Shown here: positions 1 to 7,147 of the stretch, one piece after another
Layout: each line of letters opens with the position of its first letter
How positions within the stretch are numbered: position 1 is the stretch's first letter
Source of the DNA: DASXKD01 sp963734725
GTDB taxonomy: Bacteria > Actinomycetota > Actinomycetes > Streptosporangiales > Streptosporangiaceae
Direction of reading: 5' to 3'
Assembly (NCBI GenBank): GCA_963734725.1
Contig: CAVTIX010000030.1
Coordinates: 1-14,092, forward strand
Length of the DNA stretch: 14,092 nt
The notes under the pieces: model-generated
The model's database searches: none
Told to the model about the DNA's origin: nothing
Seen by the model: only the letters and a program-made list of their open reading frames with translations
Translations under genes and position numbers: made by a program

Positions 1-23
1 CGCGACTCGGGCCGATCGCAGGG

Positions 24-230
24 TCAGAGATCGTCTTCGATCCTGCCGGGGCCGTCCTGGCGGAAGTACTTGCGGTCCTCCGCCTCCATCCGCTCGACGT
101 CCGCTTCCGCCGCCCGCCTGATCTCTTCGAGCTTCGGGTCCGGGGGACGGCCGCGCGGCATGACCAAGCGCTGGAACAGGCCCGGCGCCGCCGGGTCCCG
201 GGGAGCTTTCTTCCGGGAGAAAAGGCGCAT
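24..230 (-). CDS. Small conserved hypothetical protein, 68 aa
   Basis: A 68-residue, highly charged soluble protein that I cannot assign to a function. It starts MRLFSRKK, has a Pro/Arg-rich middle (PRGRPPDPKLEEIRRAA) and a charged helical C-terminal half ending in an acidic tail (IEDDL). No signal peptide, membrane segment or cysteine is seen. The open frame extends upstream to 368, but the ATG at 230 is preferred because GAGGAG lies seven to nine bases ahead of it and the upstream residues are low-complexity Pro/Arg. It is transcribed away from the regulator remnant that follows, with about 150 bases between them. Proteins of this look recur in actinomycetes as uncharacterised short proteins (from memory, not searched). 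Confidence 0.7.
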   Translation of the reverse strand: MRLFSRKKAPRDPAAPGLFQRLVMPRGRPPDPKLEEIRRAAEADVERMEAEDRKYFRQDGPGRIEDDL

Positions 231-384
231 CGTCGGCTCCTCGGTCGATACCTTCGGCGTTCCCCATGGCAGCCGTTTCATTCGGTGGGGAGGGAGGCCG
301 GCTTGATCCAGACGAGCGAGTACCGCCCGTGCAGGTGGCGGCGGAAGCGGGCGCCCGGCCCCGGACACGGCGCACGCCGCGCTG

Positions 385-1222
385 ATGACGCTGCCCGGCC
401 TGGTTGGCTCGGGAGCGCTATGGCTGCGCGGCTGCCAGCAGGTGCAGGAGGTCTACGAGTCCGGCGAATGGCTGGTGCTCGAGGGCGAGCCGGGCGTGGG
501 CAAGCTTGCCGTGCTCCGCGCGGTGCACCACCGGCACGACCCGTCGGGCCGGTTCGCCGTGCTGGATGCCGCGGAGGCCCCCGCGCAGGACTGGCTGGTC
601 CGGGCCAGGCACGCCCTGCTCGAAGGCGAGGGCGACCTGGTGATCAGGCACATCGACCGGCTCACCACCCGGCAGGCGCACGTCCTGGCGAGCGCGGTGC
701 AGGAGGCCGTGGCGGCCGGGCGGACCGCCGCCCAGCGGGTGATGGTCACCAGGACCCTGGGCAGCGACGCCCCGGCCAACTTGGCCGAGCTGCTCCGCTC
801 GTTCCCGCGCACGGTCGCGCTGTCGCCGCTGCGCCACCACGTCGAAGACCTGCCGGACCTGGTCAGGTTCTTCATGGGCAGGCTCAGCCAGCACGGCCGG
901 CTCGACCTGCTCCCCCGAGGCGATGACGCTGCTCGCCCGGTCCACCTGGCCCGGCAACATCGAGCAGCTCTGGCAGGTCATCCGGCGGATCGTGCGGCGC
1001 AAGCGGGTCGGCTCGATCGAGCCGGCCGACCTGCCGCCCGAATGCTGGACGGTCAGCCGCCGCCTGCTCAGCCCGCTGGAGGCGATGGAGCGGGACGCGA
1101 TCGTGCAGGCGCTGCTGGACTCGGGCGGCAACAAGGCCAAGGCGGCGGAATCGCTCGGCATGTCGCGGGCGACCATCTACCGCAAGATCCACGGCTACGG
1201 CATCGTCGTCCCGGCCGGCTGA
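385..1222 (+). pseudogene. Fis-family (NtrC-like AAA+) regulator, 5'-truncated and frameshifted
   Basis: Remnant of an actinobacterial AAA+/Fis-type transcriptional regulator. The first part (385 to about 911) gives a P-loop GEPGVGK at residues 34-40, with Leu where Thr/Ser is usual, and a Walker-B-like stretch DLVIRHIDRL. The second part, in another frame to the TGA at 1222, gives WPGNIEQL, the typical end of the NtrC-type ATPase domain, then a C-terminal Fis helix-turn-helix (NKAKAAESLGMSRATIYRKI). Removing one C from the five-C run at 912-916 joins the halves (LDLLPEAMTLLARSTWPGN) into 278 residues. The usual sensory N-terminal domain of about 300 residues is absent: the frame is open only back to 307, there is no other start, and no Shine-Dalgarno precedes the ATG at 385. 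The GAFTGA sigma-54 contact loop is not seen, so a sigma-54 role is doubtful. Probably not functional. Confidence 0.75.
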
Positions 1223-1264
1223 CCGCCTCCACCCGACGTCCCTGCCTGATCACCCCTCCGCCTG

Positions 1265-1292
1265 TTGTCATGGCTGGGCCAACCACTACAAA
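1265..1292 (+). promoter_or_regulatory. Candidate promoter ahead of the membrane protein gene
   Basis: TTGTCA at 1265-1270 is followed, after 16 bases, by TACAAA at 1287-1292, in a locally A/T-richer patch between the Fis remnant and the membrane protein gene. The predicted transcript start is near 1299. If it is used, the mRNA would carry a leader of about 145 bases before the ATG at 1446, or be leaderless from the GTG at 1299, which is in frame. Evidence is pattern only. Confidence 0.3.
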
Positions 1293-1375
1293 TAGAGTGT
1301 GATGGGTGGCGCAACCATGACATTCGCGCACCGAGATCGGCCGGGGGGACTACGACTGCGGGGGCAGCTCCACCG

Positions 1376-1396
1376 CGGTGCTGAGAAAAAGCACCG
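1376..1396 (+). promoter_or_regulatory. Hairpin with A-rich loop in the leader of the membrane protein gene
   Basis: CGGTGCT (1376-1382) pairs perfectly with AGCACCG (1390-1396) around the seven-base loop GAGAAAA. It lies 50 bases before the ATG at 1446 and has no U-run after it, so it is a leader structure rather than a classic terminator. I do not recognise a known riboswitch class around it. Confidence 0.35.
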
Positions 1397-1445
1397 GCCA
1401 GATCAGCTCTCGGGCCGATGCAGGCGCGCGGGCGGGAGCCCTACC

Positions 1446-2642
1446 ATGCGTGCCATGAGCGCATCTGTCCTGGACGAAACGACGATGAGCGGCATCCCCG
1501 CAACGGCCAGGCCCTATTTTGCCGACGGCCTGGCCGCGCTATCGGTAGGCGCCGCGGCGATCCATTTCGCGGTCACTTTTGAGCACTTCAACGAATACCT
1601 CCTGTACGGCGCGTTCTTCCTCGTCATCGCCTGGGCGCAGATGATCTGGGCCGCCGTCGCGGTGTGGCGGCTGCCGCGGTGGTGGCTGTGGCTGGGCATC
1701 GCGGGCAACGCCGCCGTCCTGGCCGTCTACCTGGCCTCGCGCACGACCGGGCTGCCGTTCGGCCCGGACAAGGGCCACACCGAGCAGTTCGGCGCCCTGG
1801 ACGTGGTCAGCGGGCTGCTGGAACTCGCGCTAATCGCCGGCTGCGCGGCGCTGCTATGGCGGCCGTCCCTCGCGGACCGGCCGGTTCGCCGGCGCACCGG
1901 GTTCGCGGCCATCGCGTGCATGGCCGCGATCCCCGCCGCAGTGATCGCAGCGACCACGGCGGTGATGATCCCGGGCTGGGCGGGCCCGGAGGGACCTGCG
2001 GGCATGGCGTCGCGAATGACGTCGTCGTCCGCGGCGGCGCCGGGAGCGCAGCCCGGCATGGGTGACATGGGAACCACCGACGGCCTGCCGGACATGCGGA
2101 TGTACGGCTCGGCCGCGCCCGCGACCGCGGCGCAGGTCATCGCGGCCGGCCAGCTCATCAAGGCGACCGACGCGAGCCTGGCCAGGTTCAAGAACGTGCA
2201 GGCGGCGTTCGCCGCCGGGTACACCTACGTGCTGCGCACCAACGGCGAGGAGCACCTGCTCTACGACGGCAACAACCCCGCCTACGCCGGCCTCAACCCG
2301 AAGGACCCGTCCTCCCTGGTCTACGCGATCAACGTGCCGCACCACGCGCCGATCCTGCTCGGCGCGATGTACATCGAGAACGACCGGACGAACGGGCCGC
2401 AGGTCGGCGGGGGCCTGACCCGCTGGCACTCGCACCTGACGGTGTGCGAGAACGGCAAGCCGACGATCGCGGGCTTCGGCGTCCAGTTGCGCGGCACCTG
2501 CAACCCGGCGACCTGGCACAACCAGTACACCGCGCAGATGCTGCACGTGTGGGTCGTCCCCTATCCCGGCGGGCCGTTCTCCGACGATCTCAGCCGGGCG
2601 GCGACGGACGCTGCGGTCCGCGCCGTGTTCAGCAAGGCATAA
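1446..2642 (+). CDS. Five-helix membrane protein with Met-rich linker and His/Cys-rich outer domain, 398 aa
   Basis: Uncharacterised protein. The N-terminal half has about five hydrophobic helices (roughly residues 25-45, 51-74, 79-98, 117-138, 152-175). A Met/Ser/Ala-rich linker follows at 180-220 with many methionines (GMGDMG, DMRMYG), then a soluble domain of about 175 residues containing NVPHHAPILLGAMYIE (H299, H300), RWHSHLTVC (H328, H330, C334), C352, H358 and LHVWVVPYPGGPF (H367). Domains with this WHxH...HVW(I/V)VP pattern occur in proteins annotated only as hypothetical (from memory). The Met-rich linker and clustered His/Cys suggest extracytoplasmic metal binding, copper being a guess. 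Start: GGGAG at 1434-1438 lies seven bases before ATG 1446; ATG 1455 could be a leaderless start because TACCAT sits seven bases before it. The in-frame GTG at 1299 would add a low-complexity extension. The last codons precede a strong stem-loop at 2667. Confidence 0.75.
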   Translation: MRAMSASVLDETTMSGIPATARPYFADGLAALSVGAAAIHFAVTFEHFNEYLLYGAFFLVIAWAQMIWAAVAVWRLPRWWLWLGIAGNAAVLAVYLASRTTGLPFGPDKGHTEQFGALDVVSGLLELALIAGCAALLWRPSLADRPVRRRTGFAAIACMAAIPAAVIAATTAVMIPGWAGPEGPAGMASRMTSSSAAAPGAQPGMGDMGTTDGLPDMRMYGSAAPATAAQVIAAGQLIKATDASLARFKNVQAAFAAGYTYVLRTNGEEHLLYDGNNPAYAGLNPKDPSSLVYAINVPHHAPILLGAMYIENDRTNGPQVGGGLTRWHSHLTVCENGKPTIAGFGVQLRGTCNPATWHNQYTAQMLHVWVVPYPGGPFSDDLSRAATDAAVRAVFSKA

Positions 2643-2666
2643 CGCCGGCGGCGAGGTATCCGCGAT

Positions 2667-2707
2667 CCCGCGCCAGTCGTTTGGCAGGAAATGACGACTG
2701 GCGCGGG
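2667..2707. terminator. Perfect 14-bp stem-loop after the membrane protein gene
   Basis: CCCGCGCCAGTCGT (2667-2680) and ACGACTGGCGCGGG (2694-2707) are exact reverse complements around a 13-base loop, 25 bases after the TAA at 2640-2642. There is no T-run, which is common for actinomycete intrinsic terminators. It could equally be one copy of a dispersed palindromic repeat. It is symmetric, so strand is not assigned. Confidence 0.55.
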
Positions 2708-2749
2708 CTGGTGTTTGCCCCCGCAACGCCCAGCTGCCGCGGAGCGAAG

Positions 2750-2874
2750 GATCCTCCGCTGGCCGGGTAACCGTCGCCGCTGGGCGGTCGCTTGCTTCCA
2801 CCGCGCGACCCGGCCAGGCTTGGCGGGTGCCCCGGTCGCGCCCGAGATCCCCGCGGGCCGGCCAGCGGCGGATC
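2750..2874. repeat. Long imperfect inverted repeat with an alternative inner stem
   Basis: GATCCTCCGCTGGCCGG (2750-2766) is complementary to CCGGCCAGCGGCGGATC (2858-2874) at 16 of 17 positions, separated by 91 bases. The left arm can instead form a perfect 10-bp stem, CTGGCCGGGT (2759-2768) with ACCCGGCCAG (2808-2817). The two pairings exclude each other. This is compatible with a small non-autonomous repeat element or with a switching leader RNA. Confidence 0.5.
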
Positions 2875-2970
2875 GTGACCGGGCCCTGGGCGGCGCCATC
2901 CACCGGCCGATGGCGCCCGGATCGCCGACGGCCCCAGCAGATGCCCAGTAAAGCCCGAAGGAGTAAATAC

Positions 2971-4701
2971 ATGCGAAGCGCTGCGGTCAGGCGAACGCTC
3001 CCGATCACGGCGGCAGCGCTGATGGCGGCGTTCTTGCTGCCGTCGGCCCAGGCGGGCGCGGCCGGGGCCGCCGGGCACCCCCTCCGGGCCCGTATCACCG
3101 GCGCCGTCATCGCCGGCACGAGCACGACGGCCGCCCCGGCGCCGGCCTCCACCAGAGGCCTGCCGTCGAAGCGCGACCAGATCAAGGTCCTGACGGCGGC
3201 CCTGGCCAAGATGAAACAGGGCTTCGCGCAGTTCGCGGGGTCCACGCCGGGCCCGGCGGACATCTTCGGCTACAACATCGGCGCGCTGTGGCGCCAGGGC
3301 ATCGACGGCGCCGGGGCCACGATCGCGGTCATGGAGGGCTGGCGCTTCCTGGACATCGCCAACCAGGTCGCCGCCTTTGACAGGCAATTCGGGCTGCCGA
3401 ACCCACAGATCCGGACGATCTACCCGGCGGGGCCGCTGCCGGCCACATGCCCGGCCGGCATGATCAGGCTGCAGAGCTACGGATCATGCGACGCGTGGAA
3501 GAACGAACTGACCCTCGACGTGATCGCGGCGCACCTGGTCGCGCCCTACGCGAAGATCATCATCTCCGCCACCCCGGCCGACACCGAGGTGACCGGTGAC
3601 CCGGCGGAAAACGTGGCGATGCCGGAGATCATGAAGGGCGTCGAGTTCATCTCCAGCCACCACCTGGCCAACGTGATATCGATCAGCGACGGGTCCGGTG
3701 AGACCACCTACCCGGCCGGCCCGGCCCAGATCACCGCGCAGAACGCGGCGGAGCTGACCGCGGCCGCAAACGGCGTCCCGCTGGTCGTCTCCACCGGCGA
3801 CTGCGGCGTCGTGCAGAACCTGGCCACGGCCAACGGGCAGTGCGCGAAAACGTCAACGACGCCGGACACGGCAGCCTGGGACGACTCGCCCTGGGTCACC
3901 GCTGTCGGTGGCAGCGTGCCGAATCTCAGCCCGACGACCGGCCAGCGGCTCGGCCCGGACCCGGTTTGGCACGTCCACGGCGCGCTCGCCGAGGGGGCGG
4001 GGTGCTCCGCGGTGTTCCCCCGGCCCTCCTACCAGAACGGCGTGGCGGGCATCACCCGCAGCCCGATGCGCTCGGTGCCGGACATCACCCTGGACTCCCA
4101 GGACGGCACGTCCGAGTCCGCGCCGCTGCTGGCCGGCGTCCTGGCCCTGGCCGCCCAGGTCAACAAGGGCAACCTCGGGCCCCTCAACCCGGCGCTGTAC
4201 CGCGTGCTCGGGCCCCGCGGGGCGCAGGCCGGCATCGCCGACGTGGTCAAGGGCAACAACTCCGTGACCACCCCGGACGGCACCGTCGTCCCCGGGTTCA
4301 CCGCGGGCAAGGGCTTCGACGTCGCCAGCGGCTGGGGCACGCTCAACGCGGCCAGGTTCGTCCCCGCGCTGGCCGCCGCGACCGCGGCGAGCCACCAGGG
4401 TCAGGCCATCCGGGCCCAGGCGCAGGCCCAGCTCACCGGGCTGCGGCACAGCATGCAGCTCTCGGCTGGCCACATCCCGGCGGGCGGCGCCTCCTACCTG
4501 CTCGCATCGAACTTCCTGCCCGGGCATCCGGTGGACTTCGCCATTGACGGCCACACCGTCGCGACGCTCACCGCCAACGCCCTGGGCGACGTCACCTACA
4601 TGATCGATCCGTCGCAGCTCAACCTGGCGCCAGGGAAACACACAGTGATCCTTAAAGGGATGCTCCTAACAGAAACCGCCACCCTTACCACCATCCGCTA
4701 A
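2971..4701 (+). CDS. Secreted sedolisin-type serine-carboxyl peptidase (S53), 576 aa
   Basis: An exported S53 endopeptidase, a family usually active at acid pH. A signal peptide covers about residues 1-28 (RR, hydrophobic core, then PSAQA-GA). The catalytic domain runs from about 95 to 465. The Glu/Asp pair of the family lies in NELTLDV (E179, D183), the oxyanion Asp in STGDCG (D277) and the nucleophile in DGTSESAP (S381). The calcium site is probably D424 (GIADVV) and D450 (GKGFDVASGWG). The C-terminal 85 residues look like a small Ig-like beta domain (GHPVDFAIDGHTVATL to KHTVILKG). The pro-region between signal peptide and catalytic core is only about 65 residues, much shorter than the roughly 170-200 usual for sedolisins. 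Five cysteines lie in the mature part. Start chosen at 2971 because AAGGAG is seven bases upstream and the signal peptide begins there; upstream in-frame sequence is Arg/Pro-rich noise. Confidence 0.9.
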   Translation: MRSAAVRRTLPITAAALMAAFLLPSAQAGAAGAAGHPLRARITGAVIAGTSTTAAPAPASTRGLPSKRDQIKVLTAALAKMKQGFAQFAGSTPGPADIFGYNIGALWRQGIDGAGATIAVMEGWRFLDIANQVAAFDRQFGLPNPQIRTIYPAGPLPATCPAGMIRLQSYGSCDAWKNELTLDVIAAHLVAPYAKIIISATPADTEVTGDPAENVAMPEIMKGVEFISSHHLANVISISDGSGETTYPAGPAQITAQNAAELTAAANGVPLVVSTGDCGVVQNLATANGQCAKTSTTPDTAAWDDSPWVTAVGGSVPNLSPTTGQRLGPDPVWHVHGALAEGAGCSAVFPRPSYQNGVAGITRSPMRSVPDITLDSQDGTSESAPLLAGVLALAAQVNKGNLGPLNPALYRVLGPRGAQAGIADVVKGNNSVTTPDGTVVPGFTAGKGFDVASGWGTLNAARFVPALAAATAASHQGQAIRAQAQAQLTGLRHSMQLSAGHIPAGGASYLLASNFLPGHPVDFAIDGHTVATLTANALGDVTYMIDPSQLNLAPGKHTVILKGMLLTETATLTTIR

Positions 4702-4844
4702 TGCCGAGGTCAATGCCGTCGGCCGGTTCAGGAGGGCGATTCCCGCCGGGCATATGCAGCAAGGTGAGACGGGCGGAATGAGCGAAGACCTAGAGGATTC
4801 TCTTCAGGATCGGCCACAAGCTGATGCCACCATGGAGGACCCTG

Positions 4845-5853
4845 ATGCGAACAGGCAGCGGCCAGGCCGGCGATTCGCCAGCAGCCGGCCGGGAGGCCGA
4901 GCCGACTACCAGTTCCCCGTTCGCTGCCCCTCGATGGGTCACCTGGCATGGCGATCTCGCGGCCTGGGTCGACCGGCTCGGCTGGCTCCGGACTCTGAGT
5001 GCCTGGCTGACCGGAGTGCTGGGGCCATTCCGCGAACGGCACCAGGACAATCTTGCCCTTGAGCTGCTGCATGGCGGCCGATGGGTCGGCCACCCGCTGC
5101 ACCCAGCGCTCAGCGATCTGCCCATCGGGCTGTGGGCAGGCGCCGTGGTGCTCGACGCCACCGACCGCGACCCAGCTCCCCGGCAAGGTTTCGACGCCGT
5201 CGGCATGCTAAGCGCGGCCGGCATCCTCGCCGCCTGCGCCACCGCCCTGACCGGCCTGGGCGACTGGGCCGTCAGCAACGATCAGGACCGTCGCGTCGGA
5301 CTCTTCCACGGCCTCCTCAACACGGCGGCCCTCGGAATACAAGGGGCCTCGCTTGGCGCCCGGCTGGCCGGCCACCGTGACACGGCACGCGCTTTGGGCG
5401 TCGCCGGCCCTCACGGTCACGGCCGCGGCCGGTCACCTCGGCGGTCATCTCGTATTCACCAAAGGTGTGATGGTCAGCCGGGTGGCGTGGGCCATGGGGC
5501 CGCGGCGGTGGACCCGCACGCTGCAGGAGGCCGACCTGCCGGACGACTCGCCGACCGCCGTCGAGTCCGAGGGTCGTCAGATCATGCTGTACCGCCACCG
5601 TGGCCGCCTCTACGCCATCGACAACATCTGCAGCCACGCTGGTGGCTTGCTCAGCCGCGGCCCAGTCGCAAACCTGACCGTGACTTGCCCGCTGCATGGG
5701 TCCCGCTTCGCGCTCGCCACCGGCTGCGTCAGCCGTGGCCCGGCTAGTCAGCCACAACCCGTGCTACCCACCCGGATCCGTAACGGCTGGATCGAGGTGC
5801 GCGGCAGCCAGCCAGCACTCCGGCGGCCCGCAAGTGGAAGGACACGGCCATGA
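4845..5853 (+). CDS. DUF2231 membrane domain fused to Rieske [2Fe-2S] domain, frameshifted near 5409
   Basis: Predicted membrane-anchored iron-sulfur protein, likely an electron carrier. The frame from ATG 4845 (GGAGG six bases upstream) carries a DUF2231-type domain: GHPLHPALSDLPIGLWAGAVVLD at residues 82-104, then hydrophobic helices at about 119-140 and 152-175. The fourth helix (LTVTAAAGHLGGHLVF) and the Rieske domain are in the next frame. The Rieske motifs are CSH (C262, H264) and CPLH (C281, H284). The total length, 1009 bases, is one more than a multiple of three. Removing one C from the run at 5408-5410 restores a continuous 335-residue protein. DUF2231-Rieske fusions of this length are known in actinomycetes, so the fusion is normal and the frameshift is the anomaly. 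The TGA at 5851-5853 overlaps the ATG of the next Rieske gene. Either a sequencing error or a recent loss. Confidence 0.8.
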
Positions 5854-6224
5854 CGTTCGTAGCCGTCGCGAATCTCGACGACCTAGAGGTCGGCGACACC
5901 ATGCTCGTTGACGAGCTGCGCGAACCGATCTGTCTCATCCGCCTCGACGACGACGATGTCAGGGCGATCCACAACACCTGCACCCACCAGCAGCAACCCC
6001 TTCACGAGGGCACCCTCCAAGACGATGACACGCTGGTCTGCGCCGCCCATGCATCGCGCTACGACCTGACCACCGGCGAGGCTGTCGGTATGTTTGCCTG
6101 CGGCCCCATCCCGGTTTACGCCTGCAAGATCGAAGACGACGCCATTTTCGTCGACGTTGACCAGCAGCTGAACGACGCACCCATCCCTGGTCCTCCAGCA
6201 CCCGGGTCTTTGGGCGCGCGCTAA
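5850..6224 (+). CDS. Rieske [2Fe-2S] ferredoxin, 124 aa
   Basis: Small soluble Rieske ferredoxin of the kind that feeds electrons to non-haem iron oxygenases. The cluster ligands are CTH (C44, H46) and CAAH (C64, H67), 18 residues apart as expected. The second box continues ASRYDLTTGEAVG, matching the usual FDLxTG pattern with Tyr for Phe. The C-terminal 20 residues are Pro/Gly-rich and probably disordered. The ATG overlaps the stop of the DUF2231-Rieske gene (ATGA) and has GGA about nine bases upstream, so the two are very likely one operon and translationally coupled. No oxygenase subunit or reductase is present in the window, so the redox partner is unknown. The membrane Rieske protein encoded just upstream is an obvious candidate. 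Confidence 0.85.
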   Translation: MTFVAVANLDDLEVGDTMLVDELREPICLIRLDDDDVRAIHNTCTHQQQPLHEGTLQDDDTLVCAAHASRYDLTTGEAVGMFACGPIPVYACKIEDDAIFVDVDQQLNDAPIPGPPAPGSLGAR

Positions 6225-6350
6225 GGCCGGGCAGGCCACCGATGAGGACGGGCCCCGCTGGCGCGGCGTAGGCTGTGGCCCACCCCAACCCGTTTCCGGC
6301 CCGACATGCGGGCTATGGGCAACATCCTGACCGACGCCGCTGGCTCTAAC

Positions 6351-6689
6351 GCGCAGGTCGCCGGCGTAGGCGAGGGCGTACTCCTGAGCGATCATCCCGC
6401 CCATGGACACGCCCATCAGGTGGAAGCCGGTGATGCCCAGCGAGTCCACCAGGGCCTTCGCGTCATCGGCGAGCATCCGGCTGGACTAGGGGCCGGCCGG
6501 TTTCGAGCTGGCCCCGATTCCCCGGTTGTCGAAGCGCAGCACCCGGTACCCGGCGCCGAGGAAGTCGTCCATCTGGAAGGCCCAGCTCTCCAGGTCGTCG
6601 GCCAGGCCGTTGATCAGGACGATGGTCTCCGGCCCGTCGCCCTCCAGCTTGTAGTTGACATCGATGTCATTGACCCTGGTCATGGGCAT
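6351..6689 (-). pseudogene. Alpha/beta-hydrolase remnant with in-frame stop and lost C-terminus
   Basis: The first 113 residues of an alpha/beta-hydrolase can be read in one frame. They include the first strands (ETIVLINGLADDLESW), RFDNRGIGASSKPAGP, then a TAG at 6486-6488, followed in the same frame by SSRMLADDAKALVDSLGI and the nucleophile elbow GVSMGG (S95). In this family the residue after GP is normally Tyr (GPYT/S...MADD), so a TAC or TAT codon has probably become TAG. After residue 113 (YAGDLR) recognisable homology ends, so the catalytic Asp and His are missing. The gene begins at 6689 with GAGGAG six bases upstream, overlapping the end of the regulator remnant by 23 bases. Clearly non-functional as written. 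Confidence 0.75.
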
Positions 6690-7147
6690 TGGAATCTCCT
6701 CCAGATCGCCGCCGGATCCGAGCGTGGAGTTCAGAGAGCATTTCCTCGGTCAGTGAGAAGTGCTTGGCGGCCAGGCTGGCCGCGAGCACGGGGTCGCCGG
6801 CGATGATCGCCTCGGCGAGTTCCGGATGGTGCACGGCGCGCCGCCGAACCTCCGGCGTGTAGGGCTCGGCGTCGAAGCCGAAGCTCACCTCCCGCCGGAT
6901 CCGGGCGCAGCTCGGCCAGTCTCGCGTTGTGCGCCGCACTCGCGATCGCCTGGTGCAGCGCTTGGTCGGCGAGCCGAGAAGCGTCCCGGTCCGCCGCGCT
7001 TGAGTACTTCGCCACGGCCTCGCGTATGGCCGCAACGTCTGCGTCGTCGCGCCGGACGGCGGCGGTGCGCGCGATCAGCTGCTCGACAAGCTGCCGGAAG
7101 TCGAGCAGTTCGGTGAGCTGCGCCCAGGCCGGCACCAGGGTGCGGGC
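6667..7147 (-). pseudogene. GntR-family FCD-domain regulator remnant, HTH lost and frameshifted
   Basis: Only the C-terminal ligand-binding FCD domain survives. The upstream frame reads AWAQLTELLDFRQLVEQLIA through ASRLADQALHQAIASAAHNARLAEL, then the next frame continues RIRREVSFGFDAEPYTPEVR, AVHHPELAEAIIAGD and AAKHFSLTEEMLSELHARI. These match the all-helical FCD fold with its Asp/His metal-site pattern (D..LH, H..EL..AI..GD, KHF). Removing one base from the GGG at 6903-6905 (C on the coding strand) joins them. The N-terminal winged helix of about 70 residues is missing; the space upstream holds 125 bases of G-rich sequence and then the end of the GH65 gene. It overlaps the hydrolase remnant and probably once regulated it. 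The left boundary of homology is approximate. Confidence 0.75.

Larger units (their letters stand above)
2643..2970. other. Gene-free, inverted-repeat-rich intergenic region before the sedolisin gene
   Basis: No credible gene lies in these 328 bases; the open frames here are Pro/Arg/Gly-rich shadows. Besides the stem-loop at 2667-2707 it holds three further structures. A near-palindrome AGCGAAGGATCCTCCGCT lies at 2743-2760. A long inverted repeat, 2750-2766 with 2858-2874, pairs at 16 of 17 positions. A competing 10-bp perfect repeat pairs 2759-2768 with 2808-2817. GGCGCCAT (2892-2899) also pairs with ATGGCGCC (2910-2917). I could not pick out a convincing promoter. Confidence 0.6.

Noticed and set aside
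285..926. A 213-codon plus-strand frame before and inside the Fis remnant
   Set aside because: Its protein is almost pure Arg/Ala/Gly/Pro with no motif, whereas the overlapping frame gives a clear P-loop.
1854..3263. A 469-codon open frame on the minus strand
   Set aside because: Antisense across the end of the membrane protein gene, the intergenic repeats and the start of the S53 gene. Composition is Arg/Gly/Ala noise and it spans inverted repeats.
4754..5062. A 102-codon frame starting upstream of the DUF2231-Rieske gene
   Set aside because: It overlaps the real gene in another frame, is Arg/Pro-rich, and has no recognisable domain.
912..5410. Programmed ribosomal frameshifting in the Fis-type and DUF2231-Rieske genes
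   Set aside because: No classic slippery heptamer with a downstream stimulatory structure was seen. The shifts sit in ordinary C runs, related families are single-frame, and the Fis gene is truncated anyway.
5353..5853. A separate Rieske gene starting at 5353
   Set aside because: It would start inside the last membrane helix region of the DUF2231 protein with no ribosome binding site. One base removed at 5408-5410 makes it continuous with the upstream half.
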